This document shows, one piece after another, positions 7,149 to 16,729 of a stretch of DNA of 64,000 nucleotides. The position numbers and the translations under genes are program-made. Each line of letters begins with the position of its first letter. Positions within the stretch are counted from its first letter, which is position 1. The notes under the pieces were generated by a model that saw only the letters and a program-made list of their open reading frames with translations, was not told the DNA's origin and did no database searches. Origin of the DNA: Dysgonomonas gadei ATCC BAA-286 (lineage in GTDB: Bacteria > Bacteroidota > Bacteroidia > Bacteroidales > Dysgonomonadaceae); the NCBI RefSeq assembly GCF_000213555.1, contig NZ_GL891983.1, forward strand, positions 167,698 to 231,697, read 5' to 3'.

Positions 7149-9773
7149 TTAGTTCTGTAAATTCACAAATTTAACTGTATGATTTCTTTTCCCTGTAATT
7201 TTTACAATGTATGTCCCAATATTCAGTGGTTTTACATATGACCACGGTTGTTGTAATTCTGTAATCTTTGTGCGTCCCATCAGACGTCCTTGCATATCGT
7301 AGATAACAACATCACTATTCACATCATCTTCAATTAAACCGGATATGTATAAAGTGGATGAATTATAATAGCAAGATATTGCCTTTTGTTCATTATCAAT
7401 AACAGAGCCTCCGGCATCATAGAAGCGAAGAATAAAACGATTATCATTTACTTCACTTGTAGAATTCGATGCAGCCTCTGATACAAATGCATATTCAGTT
7501 TCAGGTGTAATCTTCACTGCCTTATTATCTAAATACCGATCAACAAGCCATACACCCGGAACAGATTCTATATTTTCCAACCCATAAAACTTCAGGGTCA
7601 TCTCCTGAGTTGAGGAAGGTGGTACGAAGTACAGAGCTAATTCTTTCGTCTGCGTAGGAATAGCATTTCCTAAGAGATTTTCCTGATCACTGGATTTTGT
7701 ATAAACAATTGCTTTACTTTGTTCGAATGACGTCTTAGTCGGCTTACCGTTTACTACATCCACATATGTCTCAAATGCCTGGGATATACCCTTCCTAGTA
7801 TCATACGAATCCTCTTTATACTGGATCTTAGCATTATCGTTAAATATCACGGTTGCCCTGTCAGCTACACCGTTATTACTCTTAGCCTCTACAATAAACC
7901 AGTCTTTCATCACAGAAGAATTGTCACTACTAACCGATGCCTTAGTCGCCTCCGCGCTCTTAGTAAAACGGGTCAACCCAAAAACCTGCAAATCCGGATC
8001 AAGTTTGATAGTTATAGGCTTGCTCGCCTGCAAGCAAAACATTTGCATAGGAGAAATCACATGCTGCAATGGATTAATAATAGGTGCTGCTACTCCAGTT
8101 CTTCCATCCTGAACTTCATATACAGCCGATGTACCGTCACGGCTAACAAAATCATAGGTTGTCTTGTAATTGTAGATATTTTTGACAGGATCATATTTAA
8201 CCAAAGCCTGATTTATCATCCAATATTTAGCCCTTATATCTGCTGCTGAAGAAACAGAAGATATTATCACCTTATTAGATTGGTCTGGTGAAAATAAGGT
8301 AGATTGAAATCCGTTCGCAATAGTCGAAGCCTCTGGAAGCTCAGTATAAGTAGTCCCATCACTTTCAGGATTGGCATTAAAGCCTAACAGGGGATTCAAA
8401 CTTATCGGAGCCATAAAAGGATTACCCAAAAAGTTCAAGCCTTGCTCCAAATCCACGATCACAGCTCCGGTATTAAACTTTTCCTGCGTCATCAATTCGT
8501 ATCTGGACCTGTCTTTACCATTTTCTATCCACTTAGGATCATTCAAACCATTCACTGGCAATCCCGGATCTGAATATGCGTTACCCGAACTAAATTCAGT
8601 TGCATTATATAAGAACCGGCTGAATCCTTCCATTGCACCATTAGGTGCGGCCAGATCATAAAAGATCTTCCTGTTAAAAGTGTATCCTCCTCTTGCACGT
8701 TTGGTATTTTTTATTCCCTTAGTAGGAGAGTTAAAGAAGTTCCATCTTTCATTAATATTATCCGGTCCCGTTGTATGGTCTGCATGTGAAACTTCCATAC
8801 TGATAAAATACCCACGTCCGGCTTTCATTCTAAAGAAAGGATCGACTACAGGTCCTTCATAAGAAGTAATGCTGCTTCCGTTTGGCTTAGTCAATGTATG
8901 GTAGAACATATAATCGGCTCCCAATTGCTCGAATGGAGGAGTAAATCCTGTCAGCCTGTTCCATCCTGCTCCCCCGTTAGGATTGGTGCCGTCTGTTCTG
9001 AGCGTTTTACCGAAAGTACTGGGGTCCGTAATTTTGTCACTGGTAAAGTGTCCATCGTCAGTAGATGCACTTCCATCCGCTGTGAAATTATACAATTTCA
9101 AATCCACCTCGCTATAAGTTGCTAAAGCTACCGGATCTGAAGCTGTCGTTGAGTAAACATTTTTAACTCTGGCAAAACCGGTATTTACTAATAAGGGTTC
9201 AGTAACCCCATCCGCATTTACAGCCAAACGATTATTTCCGTTTGCACGGATGTAATCTACAGAAATTGCGGCCGAAACATTAACCAACAGGTTATTATTT
9301 GTTTTATTCTCAATACTAATTGTAGGAAAATCGATCCATTTATTTTTTTTCTGATTCTTCGTATAACTGTCCGCACTCGATAACAATGATATAGCCGATC
9401 CGTCATTCTTAGTCCCATATATATGTTGCTGAGCAGTACCGATAAAAGCAATAACACCGTCTTTTTCATCATTATTCGCCTTGCCGACAAAAAGCTGTGG
9501 AGAATCTTCCGTATTATCAGCAGGATCTTTTGCGTTTATAAGATTCCCGGTTATTTCCGTACGTCCTTTCTGCATAATCGCCGCACCTGTGGCAAATTTA
9601 GCTGAACCGCTGATATATAATGTTGTTGACGGACTTTCGCCTTTATCCGCAGCAGTTCCGGTATCTTTGTATTTGACATAAGTTTTACCTTTGGAGTAAA
9701 ATATCACATCAGATTGCCCTTTAAGGAATAAAGGCAGAAGAAGTAATACGACTAATACTAATCGAAGTTTCAT
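7149..9773 (-). CDS. Large surface protein with T9SS type A sorting domain
   Basis: The 874-aa secreted protein starts with MKLRLVLVVLLLLPLFLKGQ. The ATG at 9773 is preferred over the one at 9806 because it opens directly with this signal peptide. Most of it looks beta-rich and repetitive with no recognised catalytic domain. The last 75 or so residues form a Por-secretion C-terminal domain: VVIYDMQGRLMGR, then PLNIGTYIVKITGK and a final VKFVNL strand. Such domains direct export by the type IX system and removal or modification at the cell surface. The T9SS machinery is not in this window. It is paired with 6707-7087. Confidence 0.83.
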   Translation of the reverse strand: MKLRLVLVVLLLLPLFLKGQSDVIFYSKGKTYVKYKDTGTAADKGESPSTTLYISGSAKFATGAAIMQKGRTEITGNLINAKDPADNTEDSPQLFVGKANNDEKDGVIAFIGTAQQHIYGTKNDGSAISLLSSADSYTKNQKKNKWIDFPTISIENKTNNNLLVNVSAAISVDYIRANGNNRLAVNADGVTEPLLVNTGFARVKNVYSTTASDPVALATYSEVDLKLYNFTADGSASTDDGHFTSDKITDPSTFGKTLRTDGTNPNGGAGWNRLTGFTPPFEQLGADYMFYHTLTKPNGSSITSYEGPVVDPFFRMKAGRGYFISMEVSHADHTTGPDNINERWNFFNSPTKGIKNTKRARGGYTFNRKIFYDLAAPNGAMEGFSRFLYNATEFSSGNAYSDPGLPVNGLNDPKWIENGKDRSRYELMTQEKFNTGAVIVDLEQGLNFLGNPFMAPISLNPLLGFNANPESDGTTYTELPEASTIANGFQSTLFSPDQSNKVIISSVSSAADIRAKYWMINQALVKYDPVKNIYNYKTTYDFVSRDGTSAVYEVQDGRTGVAAPIINPLQHVISPMQMFCLQASKPITIKLDPDLQVFGLTRFTKSAEATKASVSSDNSSVMKDWFIVEAKSNNGVADRATVIFNDNAKIQYKEDSYDTRKGISQAFETYVDVVNGKPTKTSFEQSKAIVYTKSSDQENLLGNAIPTQTKELALYFVPPSSTQEMTLKFYGLENIESVPGVWLVDRYLDNKAVKITPETEYAFVSEAASNSTSEVNDNRFILRFYDAGGSVIDNEQKAISCYYNSSTLYISGLIEDDVNSDVVIYDMQGRLMGRTKITELQQPWSYVKPLNIGTYIVKITGKRNHTVKFVNLQN

Positions 9774-9874
9774 TATTGTAGTTTTATTAAAGTCAGTCAA
9801 AATCAAAATGTTATCCTAAAAATACCATAAGGAAGACAAGTTTATAAAGTTTCATGTATCTTCAAAATTCCCTA

Positions 9875-9882
9875 CAAAGATA
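9875..9882 (-). promoter_or_regulatory. -7 element for the T9SS gene pair
   Basis: TATCTTTG on the minus strand matches TAnnTTTG and lies about 100 bases before the ATG at 9773. The upstream TTTG element is not clear. Confidence 0.45.
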
Positions 9883-9984
9883 GAGTTTTTTTTCTTATCA
9901 ATGAACATTTTAGGTCATTTTTTAGTTAAAAATAACATGTTCTCTATTACATACAAGAATATACGCCAATCAACTGGTATACAA

Positions 9985-11502
9985 TCACAAATGACGCCCC
10001 CTCAATAAATCATTTACAGTTTTTACTGGATTAAATGTCTCAATAGGAACTTCCACAAATATTGTATTCCAGTCAGACATAGCTCCATTCCATAATCCGG
10101 GCAATTCCAAAGCCTTAAGTTCCTTACCATTTTTCGATTTGATAGATATAAATCCTGTATTGTAATCCACATAATCTTTCAGATTGAAATGATATCCTCT
10201 GTAATCTTTTACACTACATACAATATCTACAGGATTAAAGTGTGTTCCACTTTTAAACATCTCTTTTTTTGCCTCATCCGACATATCTATCTGCGAACTT
10301 TCCAGAATCTGTGGAGATACCGTTCTATCCGAATTCACCGCCAGAAACGGCCCTCCGCCCGGCTCTCCGACATTCCTTACCATGCCGCAAACGCGACATG
10401 GCCTGTCGAGCTTACGTTTTAGATAAAGAACAAGCTCTGCATCTTCCAGAAATTTCGTTTCCGGATTCTTCACATTCAGCACACTCTGCACAAAATGCAA
10501 AATTTTCAACAATTCGTCATGAGTATATTTTCCACTATCTAAAAGCTTCAGATAATCGAAAATTTCTCCCTGAGTTTCCACCAGCACACCTGCCAGTATC
10601 TTTTTATATTTAGTTTCAATTTCTTTGTATTTATCGGGGACTGTATTATCTATATTTTTCACAAATATAATATCTGCATCCAAATCGTTCAGATTCTCAA
10701 TCAATGCCCCATGCCCCCCAGGCCTGAATACGATCTTGCCATTATCTCTGAATGGCTCATTATTTGCATCCACCGCAACAGTATCAGTACTGGCCTTTTG
10801 CTCACTAAAACTCACATTATAGTTCACTGATAACTCTTTTTCAGTTTTTTCTTTTTCCGAACCGATCAGCTTTTCAAATAAGCTTCGATGCTCTGGAGAT
10901 ACTGTGAAATGAAGATTTATCTCCCCCTCGTCATTGCGGGCATACAGATAACCTTCCTGTAAATGTTCTTCGGCCGGAGTCCGGGAAGATCCATCGTAGC
11001 GGTGAAACCGAAGTAACCCTTTAGGCAAACTTCCATAATTAAGACCTTCTGCTTTCAGCAGATTCTTCACAACGGGTTTATAGTCGCCACCGGCCAACAA
11101 AGTATTGATGTCTTTACCTTCATTTTTTATACAAGCCGCATCCAACTCTTCATAAAAAGCGAACTTTTCAAGTCCTTCAAAAAAAGCTTTTTCAAATGCA
11201 GATGTGGGTACGCTGTAAGGTGCATCCAGAAATTCAAACAAATCCTTAAACATTCTGCTGGCAGCACCTGAGGCCGGGACAAACTTCATTATTTTACGAC
11301 CCGAAGATGCATATTTACTCCATGCATCCAAATATTTTTGTTCCTCGCCGGCAGTAACCACCATTATTCCTTTTTCTACCGAAGCAGGAGCTGATATTTC
11401 CAAGAATGGAAATCCTTTTTTGAAACTGTCGATTTGCTGTTGAAATCCTTCCGGGGAAATACCTTTTTCCTCAAGGTAAAGTTTATCTGATTCTGTGATC
11501 AT
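9985..11502 (-). CDS. DUF4301 family protein
   Basis: This 505-aa cytoplasmic protein is common in Bacteroidales and experimentally uncharacterised as far as I know. The N-terminal third contains KFVPASGAASRMFKDL (about residue 93), a glycine-rich segment reminiscent of nucleotidyltransferase loops, and later FRPGGHGALIENLNDLDADIIFVKNIDN (around 262-290) resembles the metal- and substrate-binding region of sugar-nucleotide transferases. VCGMVRNVGEPGGGPF (about 373) is another conserved-looking stretch. A nucleotidyltransferase-like role is a fold-level guess. The gene is separated from the RNA methyltransferase by 64 bases containing a TAGTTTTG promoter element. Confidence 0.8.
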   Translation of the reverse strand: MITESDKLYLEEKGISPEGFQQQIDSFKKGFPFLEISAPASVEKGIMVVTAGEEQKYLDAWSKYASSGRKIMKFVPASGAASRMFKDLFEFLDAPYSVPTSAFEKAFFEGLEKFAFYEELDAACIKNEGKDINTLLAGGDYKPVVKNLLKAEGLNYGSLPKGLLRFHRYDGSSRTPAEEHLQEGYLYARNDEGEINLHFTVSPEHRSLFEKLIGSEKEKTEKELSVNYNVSFSEQKASTDTVAVDANNEPFRDNGKIVFRPGGHGALIENLNDLDADIIFVKNIDNTVPDKYKEIETKYKKILAGVLVETQGEIFDYLKLLDSGKYTHDELLKILHFVQSVLNVKNPETKFLEDAELVLYLKRKLDRPCRVCGMVRNVGEPGGGPFLAVNSDRTVSPQILESSQIDMSDEAKKEMFKSGTHFNPVDIVCSVKDYRGYHFNLKDYVDYNTGFISIKSKNGKELKALELPGLWNGAMSDWNTIFVEVPIETFNPVKTVNDLLRGRHL

Positions 11503-11541
11503 AGCCTTACGTTATACATCTATATTATTAAAGTCCAACTG

Positions 11542-11549
11542 CAAAACTA
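11542..11549 (-). promoter_or_regulatory. -7 element for the DUF4301 gene
   Basis: TAGTTTTG on the minus strand fits TAnnTTTG and lies 40 bases before the ATG at 11502. No clear TTTG element was found at the expected distance. Confidence 0.4.
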
Positions 11550-11566
11550 ACAAAAATATCGCAAAG

Positions 11567-12094
11567 TTACCCCAACTGTTTAAAAAATTCCCATATAACA
11601 ATACCCGCTGCAACGGAAACATTCAATGAATGTTTTGTTCCATACTGAGGAATTTCGATACAGCAATCACATAAATCCACAACCTCCTGCCGGACGCCTT
11701 TCACTTCGTTCCCTAAAACGACAGCATATCCTTTTGCCTTATCCACCACCAGTTCATCGAGCATAATACTGCGCTCAGCCTGCTCTATAGCACAAATAGT
11801 AAAGCCTCTGTCTTTCAATCCCCTGAGAGCGTCTCTTGTATCTTCATAATACACCCAATCTACAGAATTTTCAGCTCCCAAAGCTGTTTTGTGTATCTCT
11901 GCATTCGGCGGACAAGCTGTTATCCCGCATAGATAAACAGATTCTATCAAAAATGCATCTGAAGTACGAAAAACCGATCCTATATTATTCAGACTCCTTA
12001 CATTATCTAAAATAACAACCAGCGGAGTTTTTTCCGCGTCCTTAAATTCGTCTATCGAAATCCTGTTAAGTTCCGTTATTTTTTTAACCCTCAT
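11567..12094 (-). CDS. TrmH/SpoU family RNA methyltransferase
   Basis: A SPOUT-fold enzyme transferring a methyl group from SAM to a ribose 2'-OH of tRNA or rRNA. The three family motifs are present: motif 1 DNVRSLNNIGSVFRTSDAF (residues about 30-48), motif 2 VVLGNEVKGVRQEV, and motif 3 IEIPQYGTKHSLNVSVAAGI near the C-terminus, together forming the knotted cofactor site. At 175 aa it has only the catalytic domain and no RNA-binding extension, so the target nucleotide cannot be predicted. It follows folB by 5 bases in the same transcript. Confidence 0.9.
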   Translation of the reverse strand: MRVKKITELNRISIDEFKDAEKTPLVVILDNVRSLNNIGSVFRTSDAFLIESVYLCGITACPPNAEIHKTALGAENSVDWVYYEDTRDALRGLKDRGFTICAIEQAERSIMLDELVVDKAKGYAVVLGNEVKGVRQEVVDLCDCCIEIPQYGTKHSLNVSVAAGIVIWEFFKQLG

Positions 12095-12099
12095 AGCTC

Positions 12100-12453
12100 C
12101 TAATCAATCAGAATAACACTTGCATAATCCAACTGCGCTCCAATAGGCGGATTGCGTTTTGATAGTTTAAGCTCGACACTTTCTATTTGAGTATATTTAT
12201 TCTTTAGACGATCGATTATACGTTTCGCTGCATGCTCCAATAATTTTGACGGTATCATCATCTCTATTCTAACATCCTCATAAACATCTGCATAGCTTAT
12301 AGTATCATTCAGATCGTCTGACACAGACGCTTCCCCGAGGTCTACTTCAATCTTCAGATTAATGACATAAACATTCCCGACCACCCTCTCCTGATCAAAA
12401 ACGCCATGATTGGCATAAAAGGTCAGGTTTTCTAATAATATAAAACTTTTCAC
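12100..12453 (-). CDS. folB: Dihydroneopterin aldolase
   Basis: FolB converts 7,8-dihydroneopterin to 6-hydroxymethyl-dihydropterin and glycolaldehyde in folate synthesis. At 117 aa it has the standard length. Visible family features are FYANHGVFDQERVVGN near the N-terminus with the substrate-pocket residues, DTISYADVYEDV with the conserved Tyr, and VELKLSKRNPPIGA with the catalytic Lys. A -7 element TATCTTTG lies 31 bases upstream (12484-12491). Other folate-related genes, pabB and pabC, lie far away at 40866-42439. Confidence 0.92.
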   Translation of the reverse strand: MKSFILLENLTFYANHGVFDQERVVGNVYVINLKIEVDLGEASVSDDLNDTISYADVYEDVRIEMMIPSKLLEHAAKRIIDRLKNKYTQIESVELKLSKRNPPIGAQLDYASVILID

Positions 12454-12483
12454 AATTATGTTGTATTTTGATTATTCGACAAG

Positions 12484-12491
12484 CAAAGATA
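12484..12491 (-). promoter_or_regulatory. -7 element for folB
   Basis: TATCTTTG on the minus strand matches TAnnTTTG, 31 bases before the folB ATG. The upstream element is not evident. Confidence 0.5.
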
Positions 12492-12603
12492 GGTAAAAAG
12501 ATGCACTTCTAATGATTTCCCGGTCATACAGGAAACATGTTATAAACTATTAAAACCATTGCTATTTTTGATGAAGAAACTTATAGTTCTGATGATTTTT
12601 AAC

Positions 12604-12611
12604 TAAGTTTG
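12604..12611 (+). promoter_or_regulatory. -7 element for the bactofilin operon
   Basis: TAAGTTTG fits TAnnTTTG and lies 30 bases before the bactofilin ATG at 12642. It overlaps the alternative ATG at 12609, which argues against that longer start. Confidence 0.5.
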
Positions 12612-12641
12612 TTTTCTAATAAACCCGAACAAATTAGTAGC

Positions 12642-12992
12642 ATGGCAAAAATCAAAGAGGTTATAACAACAGCCAACACTCACAACATCCTCGCCTCAGG
12701 TACGCAAATAACAGGCGACATCAGTGCTGAAGAAGATTTTCGGATAGATGGCACAATAGAAGGAAATGTAAATTGTAAAGGAAAAATTATAGTAGGAAAC
12801 AACAGTAAAATTACGGGCGACATAAACTGTTCCAACATAGAAATATGGGGAACCGTAAACGGAGATATCTCATGTGTCGAAAATGTTATACTCAGAGCGT
12901 CCTCGTTCCTGAAAGGGAATATAAAAATGGCAACAATAGAAATCGAACCCGGTGCTAAATTTGATGGTAGCTGTTCGATGTATAAAGAATAA
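12642..12992 (+). CDS. Bactofilin family polymer-forming protein
   Basis: Bactofilins polymerise without nucleotide into filaments that scaffold cell-wall and shape functions. The 116-aa product has a short N-terminal tail and then a right-handed beta-helix with the recurring six-residue pattern: GTQITGDISAEEDFRIDGTIEGNVNCKG, then NNSKITGDINCSNIEIWGTVNG and so on. I chose the ATG at 12642 (MAKIKEVITT) because the promoter element at 12604-12611 lies after the other possible start. It is first in a same-strand series running to PPK2 at 18525. Confidence 0.88.
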   Translation: MAKIKEVITTANTHNILASGTQITGDISAEEDFRIDGTIEGNVNCKGKIIVGNNSKITGDINCSNIEIWGTVNGDISCVENVILRASSFLKGNIKMATIEIEPGAKFDGSCSMYKE

Positions 12993-13024
12993 TAATATTT
13001 ATACAAATATAAATTATACAATAT

Positions 13025-14803
13025 ATGAGCAATACAATTCATAAAAGACTGAATTCTTTACGCAAATTCATGGAAGAGAAGGGATTACATGCCTTTATTA
13101 TTCCCAGTACAGATTCTCACTTGAGCGAATACCCTGCGTCACACTGGGCTTCAAGAGAATGGATAAGCGGCTTTACAGGGTCGGCCGGAACAGTGGTTGT
13201 AACCCGCGAAAAAGCCGGACTATGGACAGACTCGCGCTACTTCCTTCAGGCAGCAAGCGAACTGGACGGTACAGGAATAGATTTGTTTAAAGATGGCCTG
13301 CCTCAGACTCCCGCCATTGATGAATGGCTGGCTTCTGAATTGGGAGAAGGTGAATATGTAGGAATAGATGGTAATGTATATGCCGCAAAAGAAGCATTTA
13401 GCCTGACACATAAACTGAATATAAAAGGACTGCATCTGATCAGCGATTACGATCCGTTCGATACTGTTTGGCACGACAGACCTGAAATTCCCAAAAATCC
13501 GTTCTTTGTACTTCCTGAAAAGTATACAGGAGAACCCGCACACAAAAAAATAGCGCGTATATGTAACAATATTGAAAAGAATGGAGCCGAATCGTTACTT
13601 GTCGCATCATTAGATACTATTGCTTGGATATTCAACATTAGGGGAAATGATGTAAAATGCAACCCTGTAACTGTAAGTTATGCCTATATTTCACGTAAGG
13701 AAACGGTACTGTTTATTGACCCGAAAAAACTTTCTGAAGAAACTACAAGTTATCTGAAAGCGGAGGGAGTAACAATTGCGGAATACTCTAAAGTATATGA
13801 TTATGTATCAAAAATAAAAACATCTGTTTGCCTCGACAGCAGCAAAATAACTTTCAGCTTATATAATACAATCCCGACAGAGAACAGGATCGTAGATATT
13901 CCATCTCCGGCCGATTTGATGAAAAGCATAAAAAACGAAGCCGAAATACAAGGGTTCAACAACGCGATGGAACGCGATGGAGTAGCCTTGGTACGCTTCT
14001 TTATGTGGCTCGAAAAAGCGATACCGAAAGGTGGCGTTACAGAAATTATGATCCCTGAAAAACTGGTAGAATACAGAAGTCAGCAAGATAACTTTGTAGG
14101 GGAAAGTTTTGACACCATCTCAGGTTACGGCCCTAATGGAGCCATCGTGCATTACCATGTATCACCTGAAAGTTCGGTTGAAATCAAACCTGAAGGTTTC
14201 CTGCTGGTAGATTCCGGCGCGCAATACTTTGACGGCACTACCGACATCACCCGTACTGTAGCTGTAGGTCCGCTTACTGAGCAAATGAAAAAAGATTATA
14301 CAATGGTTTTAAAGGGACATATCAGCCTTGCCACTGCCATTTATCCGCAAGGAACACGTGGCAGCCAGCTGGACATCCTTGCACGGAAATCCATGTGGGA
14401 CAACGGTATAAATTATTTGCACGGAACAGGGCATGGCATCGGGCATTTCCTCAATGTACATGAAGGCCCGCAAAGCATCCGTATGAATGAGAATCCTACT
14501 ACACTTCAGATCGGCATGGTTACATCCAATGAACCGGGGCTATACAGAGCCGGGAAATATGGTATCCGCACAGAAAACCTTATACTTACGCAGCATGAGA
14601 CAACTACTGAGTTCGGTGATTTCTATTCGTTCAAAACTCTTACTCTTTGTCCGATAGACACAACACCGATAGTGAAAGAAATGCTGACTAAAGAAGAAAT
14701 TATATGGTTCAACGAATACCACAAATTTGTATATGATCGCCTCTCCCCTCTGTTAACTGAGGAAGAAAAAGGCTGGTTAAAAGAAAAAACGAATGAAATA
14801 TAA
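13025..14803 (+). CDS. Xaa-Pro aminopeptidase (M24B family)
   Basis: A cytosolic metallopeptidase that removes an N-terminal residue preceding proline. The 592-aa length is that of the three-domain aminopeptidase P form: two creatinase-N-like domains (about 1-300) and a C-terminal pita-bread domain. The five metal ligands can be placed: Asp in VDSGAQYFDG, Asp in TTDITRT, His in HGTGHGIGHFLNVHEGPQ, Glu in TSNEPGLY, and Glu in GIRTENL. It starts 32 bases after bactofilin and overlaps the next gene by 11 bases. Confidence 0.93.
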   Translation: MSNTIHKRLNSLRKFMEEKGLHAFIIPSTDSHLSEYPASHWASREWISGFTGSAGTVVVTREKAGLWTDSRYFLQAASELDGTGIDLFKDGLPQTPAIDEWLASELGEGEYVGIDGNVYAAKEAFSLTHKLNIKGLHLISDYDPFDTVWHDRPEIPKNPFFVLPEKYTGEPAHKKIARICNNIEKNGAESLLVASLDTIAWIFNIRGNDVKCNPVTVSYAYISRKETVLFIDPKKLSEETTSYLKAEGVTIAEYSKVYDYVSKIKTSVCLDSSKITFSLYNTIPTENRIVDIPSPADLMKSIKNEAEIQGFNNAMERDGVALVRFFMWLEKAIPKGGVTEIMIPEKLVEYRSQQDNFVGESFDTISGYGPNGAIVHYHVSPESSVEIKPEGFLLVDSGAQYFDGTTDITRTVAVGPLTEQMKKDYTMVLKGHISLATAIYPQGTRGSQLDILARKSMWDNGINYLHGTGHGIGHFLNVHEGPQSIRMNENPTTLQIGMVTSNEPGLYRAGKYGIRTENLILTQHETTTEFGDFYSFKTLTLCPIDTTPIVKEMLTKEEIIWFNEYHKFVYDRLSPLLTEEEKGWLKEKTNEI

Positions 14804-16220
14804 TATACTAATTCTTATAAGCCTCCTCTTTGTATTTAAAGCGGAGGCTCAAAACAACACAGACAAAGACGAAGCAAGTTTTCACCTTGACGCAGACATT
14901 CCATCTCAAAAAAATAATATGCTGTACCTGGGCTACTATTGGAAAGGTACCACCTACGCACGCGATTCGGTACAACTATCCGGCGAAGGAAAAGCCAGAA
15001 TCAGCATTCCGGAAGGATTAACTCCGGGACAATATTTCATTTTCATAAAACCTGACTTTCGCATAGACCTCCTTCTCGATAAAGGCGAAGATGATATACA
15101 TCTATATATAAATGAAGAGGATTTTGCAAAAAGTACTATAACGGGCAGCCATAGCACCAAACTATTGTGGGCATATCTGGATAACATCCAAAAAAGGGAT
15201 ACAGAACGACGTAAATTGGAAAAACAACTTGAAGACTCATCCATTACCACTCAAAAAAGAAAGAATCTGGGTGAGGAAATTCAAAAACTAGATGAAAATA
15301 CTCAGGCTTATATACAGAAGACAATAGAAGATAATAAAGATAACTGGTTTGGAGTTTTCCTGAAAGGGATGGAGTCTGTTACATTACCTTATAAACAGCC
15401 AAAAGACGGGAAAGAATTCCAAGAAAATAGGGAGTATGGCAAACGGCATTTCTTTGATAATATAGACCTCTCCGATCCCCGCCTATGGTCGACCAACTAT
15501 ATGAACAGCTACATAGATACTTATCTGCAACATTGGGTAGATCAGGTACCCGATTCGGTAGCCAGTGCTGCGAGCAGGCTTGTAGCCAAAACAAAAGGAA
15601 ATGAATTTTGTTTTAAAGAGATGCTGTCGAAACTAACAAACGAATCACTAAAGAGCCTGAGAATGGGTGATGAAAATATCTGGGCACGTCTGGCTGAAGA
15701 TTATATTTTCGACAAAGATATAGCATGGATCGATAGCACTCAAAATTCGGAATTACGGAGACAATACGAGCTGATTAAAAACAACCGTATCGGGATGAAA
15801 GCTCATAATCTGACCTTGCAAACGCTCAAAGGCTATACTATCAATACAAACGATATCGATGCGGAATATTTACTCTTATATTTTTATAGTCCAAGCTGTG
15901 GGCATTGCCAAACGGCTACACCCGAGCTTCACGACAAACTGTATGCAAAGTATAAAGATAGAGGGCTTAAGGTAGTAACGATCAATTTGAGCAACGAGAA
16001 ACAAGAGTGGGAAAGATTTGTAAAAAGCAAAAACATAGGCGATTGGATAAATTGCGCCGATCCTGAATATAAATCCCAATATTGGATGTATTATGATACA
16101 TCAGGTATTCCTGCTATCTTCGTTCTGAATAAAAACAAAACAATTATAGCAAAAAAAGTAGACGAACAAAACTTGGAAAAACTTTTCGATTATTATATAA
16201 ATAACAATGGCATTAATTAA
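14793..16220 (+). CDS. Secreted TlpA/thioredoxin-like thiol-disulfide protein
   Basis: The protein is periplasmic by its signal peptide (MKYNILILISLLFVFKAEAQ). Residues about 25-130 resemble the DUF4369 / beta-sandwich region found at the front of Bacteroidota TlpA-like proteins. A helical middle of about 200 residues follows, then a C-terminal thioredoxin fold with SPSCGHCQTATPEL near residue 370 (active-site CGHC) and the cis-Pro loop SGIPAIFVL. It probably reduces or isomerises disulfides in exported proteins. It overlaps pepP by 11 bases and the next gene by 14 bases, so translation is coupled. Confidence 0.85.
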   Translation: MKYNILILISLLFVFKAEAQNNTDKDEASFHLDADIPSQKNNMLYLGYYWKGTTYARDSVQLSGEGKARISIPEGLTPGQYFIFIKPDFRIDLLLDKGEDDIHLYINEEDFAKSTITGSHSTKLLWAYLDNIQKRDTERRKLEKQLEDSSITTQKRKNLGEEIQKLDENTQAYIQKTIEDNKDNWFGVFLKGMESVTLPYKQPKDGKEFQENREYGKRHFFDNIDLSDPRLWSTNYMNSYIDTYLQHWVDQVPDSVASAASRLVAKTKGNEFCFKEMLSKLTNESLKSLRMGDENIWARLAEDYIFDKDIAWIDSTQNSELRRQYELIKNNRIGMKAHNLTLQTLKGYTINTNDIDAEYLLLYFYSPSCGHCQTATPELHDKLYAKYKDRGLKVVTINLSNEKQEWERFVKSKNIGDWINCADPEYKSQYWMYYDTSGIPAIFVLNKNKTIIAKKVDEQNLEKLFDYYINNNGIN

Positions 16221-16728
16221 AGAAGTTAGAGGGTTCACTCCCGAAATAGGAAAAAATACATATCTGGCCGAGAATGCAACAATCATCGGCGATGTAGTTA
16301 TAGGAAATGATTGCAGTATTTGGTTCAGCACCGTACTGCGTGGAGATGTAAATTCCATCCGTATAGGAGACCGTGTAAATATCCAGGATGGCAGTGTACT
16401 GCATACATTATACCAAAAGTCGGTAGTAGAGATTGGCGATGATGTTTCTGTAGGACACAATGTAGTCATACATGGGGCTAAAATAGAAAATGGGGCATTA
16501 ATTGGTATGGGAGCCATCGTTCTCGACCATGCTGTTATCGGCGAGGGAGCCATTATAGCGGCAGGCTCTGTTGTACTTAGCGGTACACAGGTAGAACCGG
16601 GTAGTATTTATGCCGGCGTACCTGCCAAATTTGTAAAAAAAGTAGATCCCGAGCAAGCTAAGGAGATGAATCAGAAGATTGCAAAGAATTACCTGATGTA
16701 TTCGGGCTGGTTCAAAGAAGAAGAGTAA
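16207..16728 (+). CDS. Gamma-carbonic anhydrase family protein (left-handed beta-helix)
   Basis: A 173-aa hexapeptide-repeat protein with the gamma-CA pattern: metal-binding His in GSVLHTLYQK and two His in VGHNVVIHGA, plus the Arg and Asp of VLRGDVNSIRIGDRVNIQDG. These suggest a metal-binding trimer able to hydrate CO2, although many family members have other or no measured activity. The C-terminal helix (QAKEMNQKIAKNYLMY) packs on the beta-helix. It overlaps the thiol-disulfide gene by 14 bases. Confidence 0.88.
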   Translation: MALIKEVRGFTPEIGKNTYLAENATIIGDVVIGNDCSIWFSTVLRGDVNSIRIGDRVNIQDGSVLHTLYQKSVVEIGDDVSVGHNVVIHGAKIENGALIGMGAIVLDHAVIGEGAIIAAGSVVLSGTQVEPGSIYAGVPAKFVKKVDPEQAKEMNQKIAKNYLMYSGWFKEEE

Positions 16729-16729
16729 C

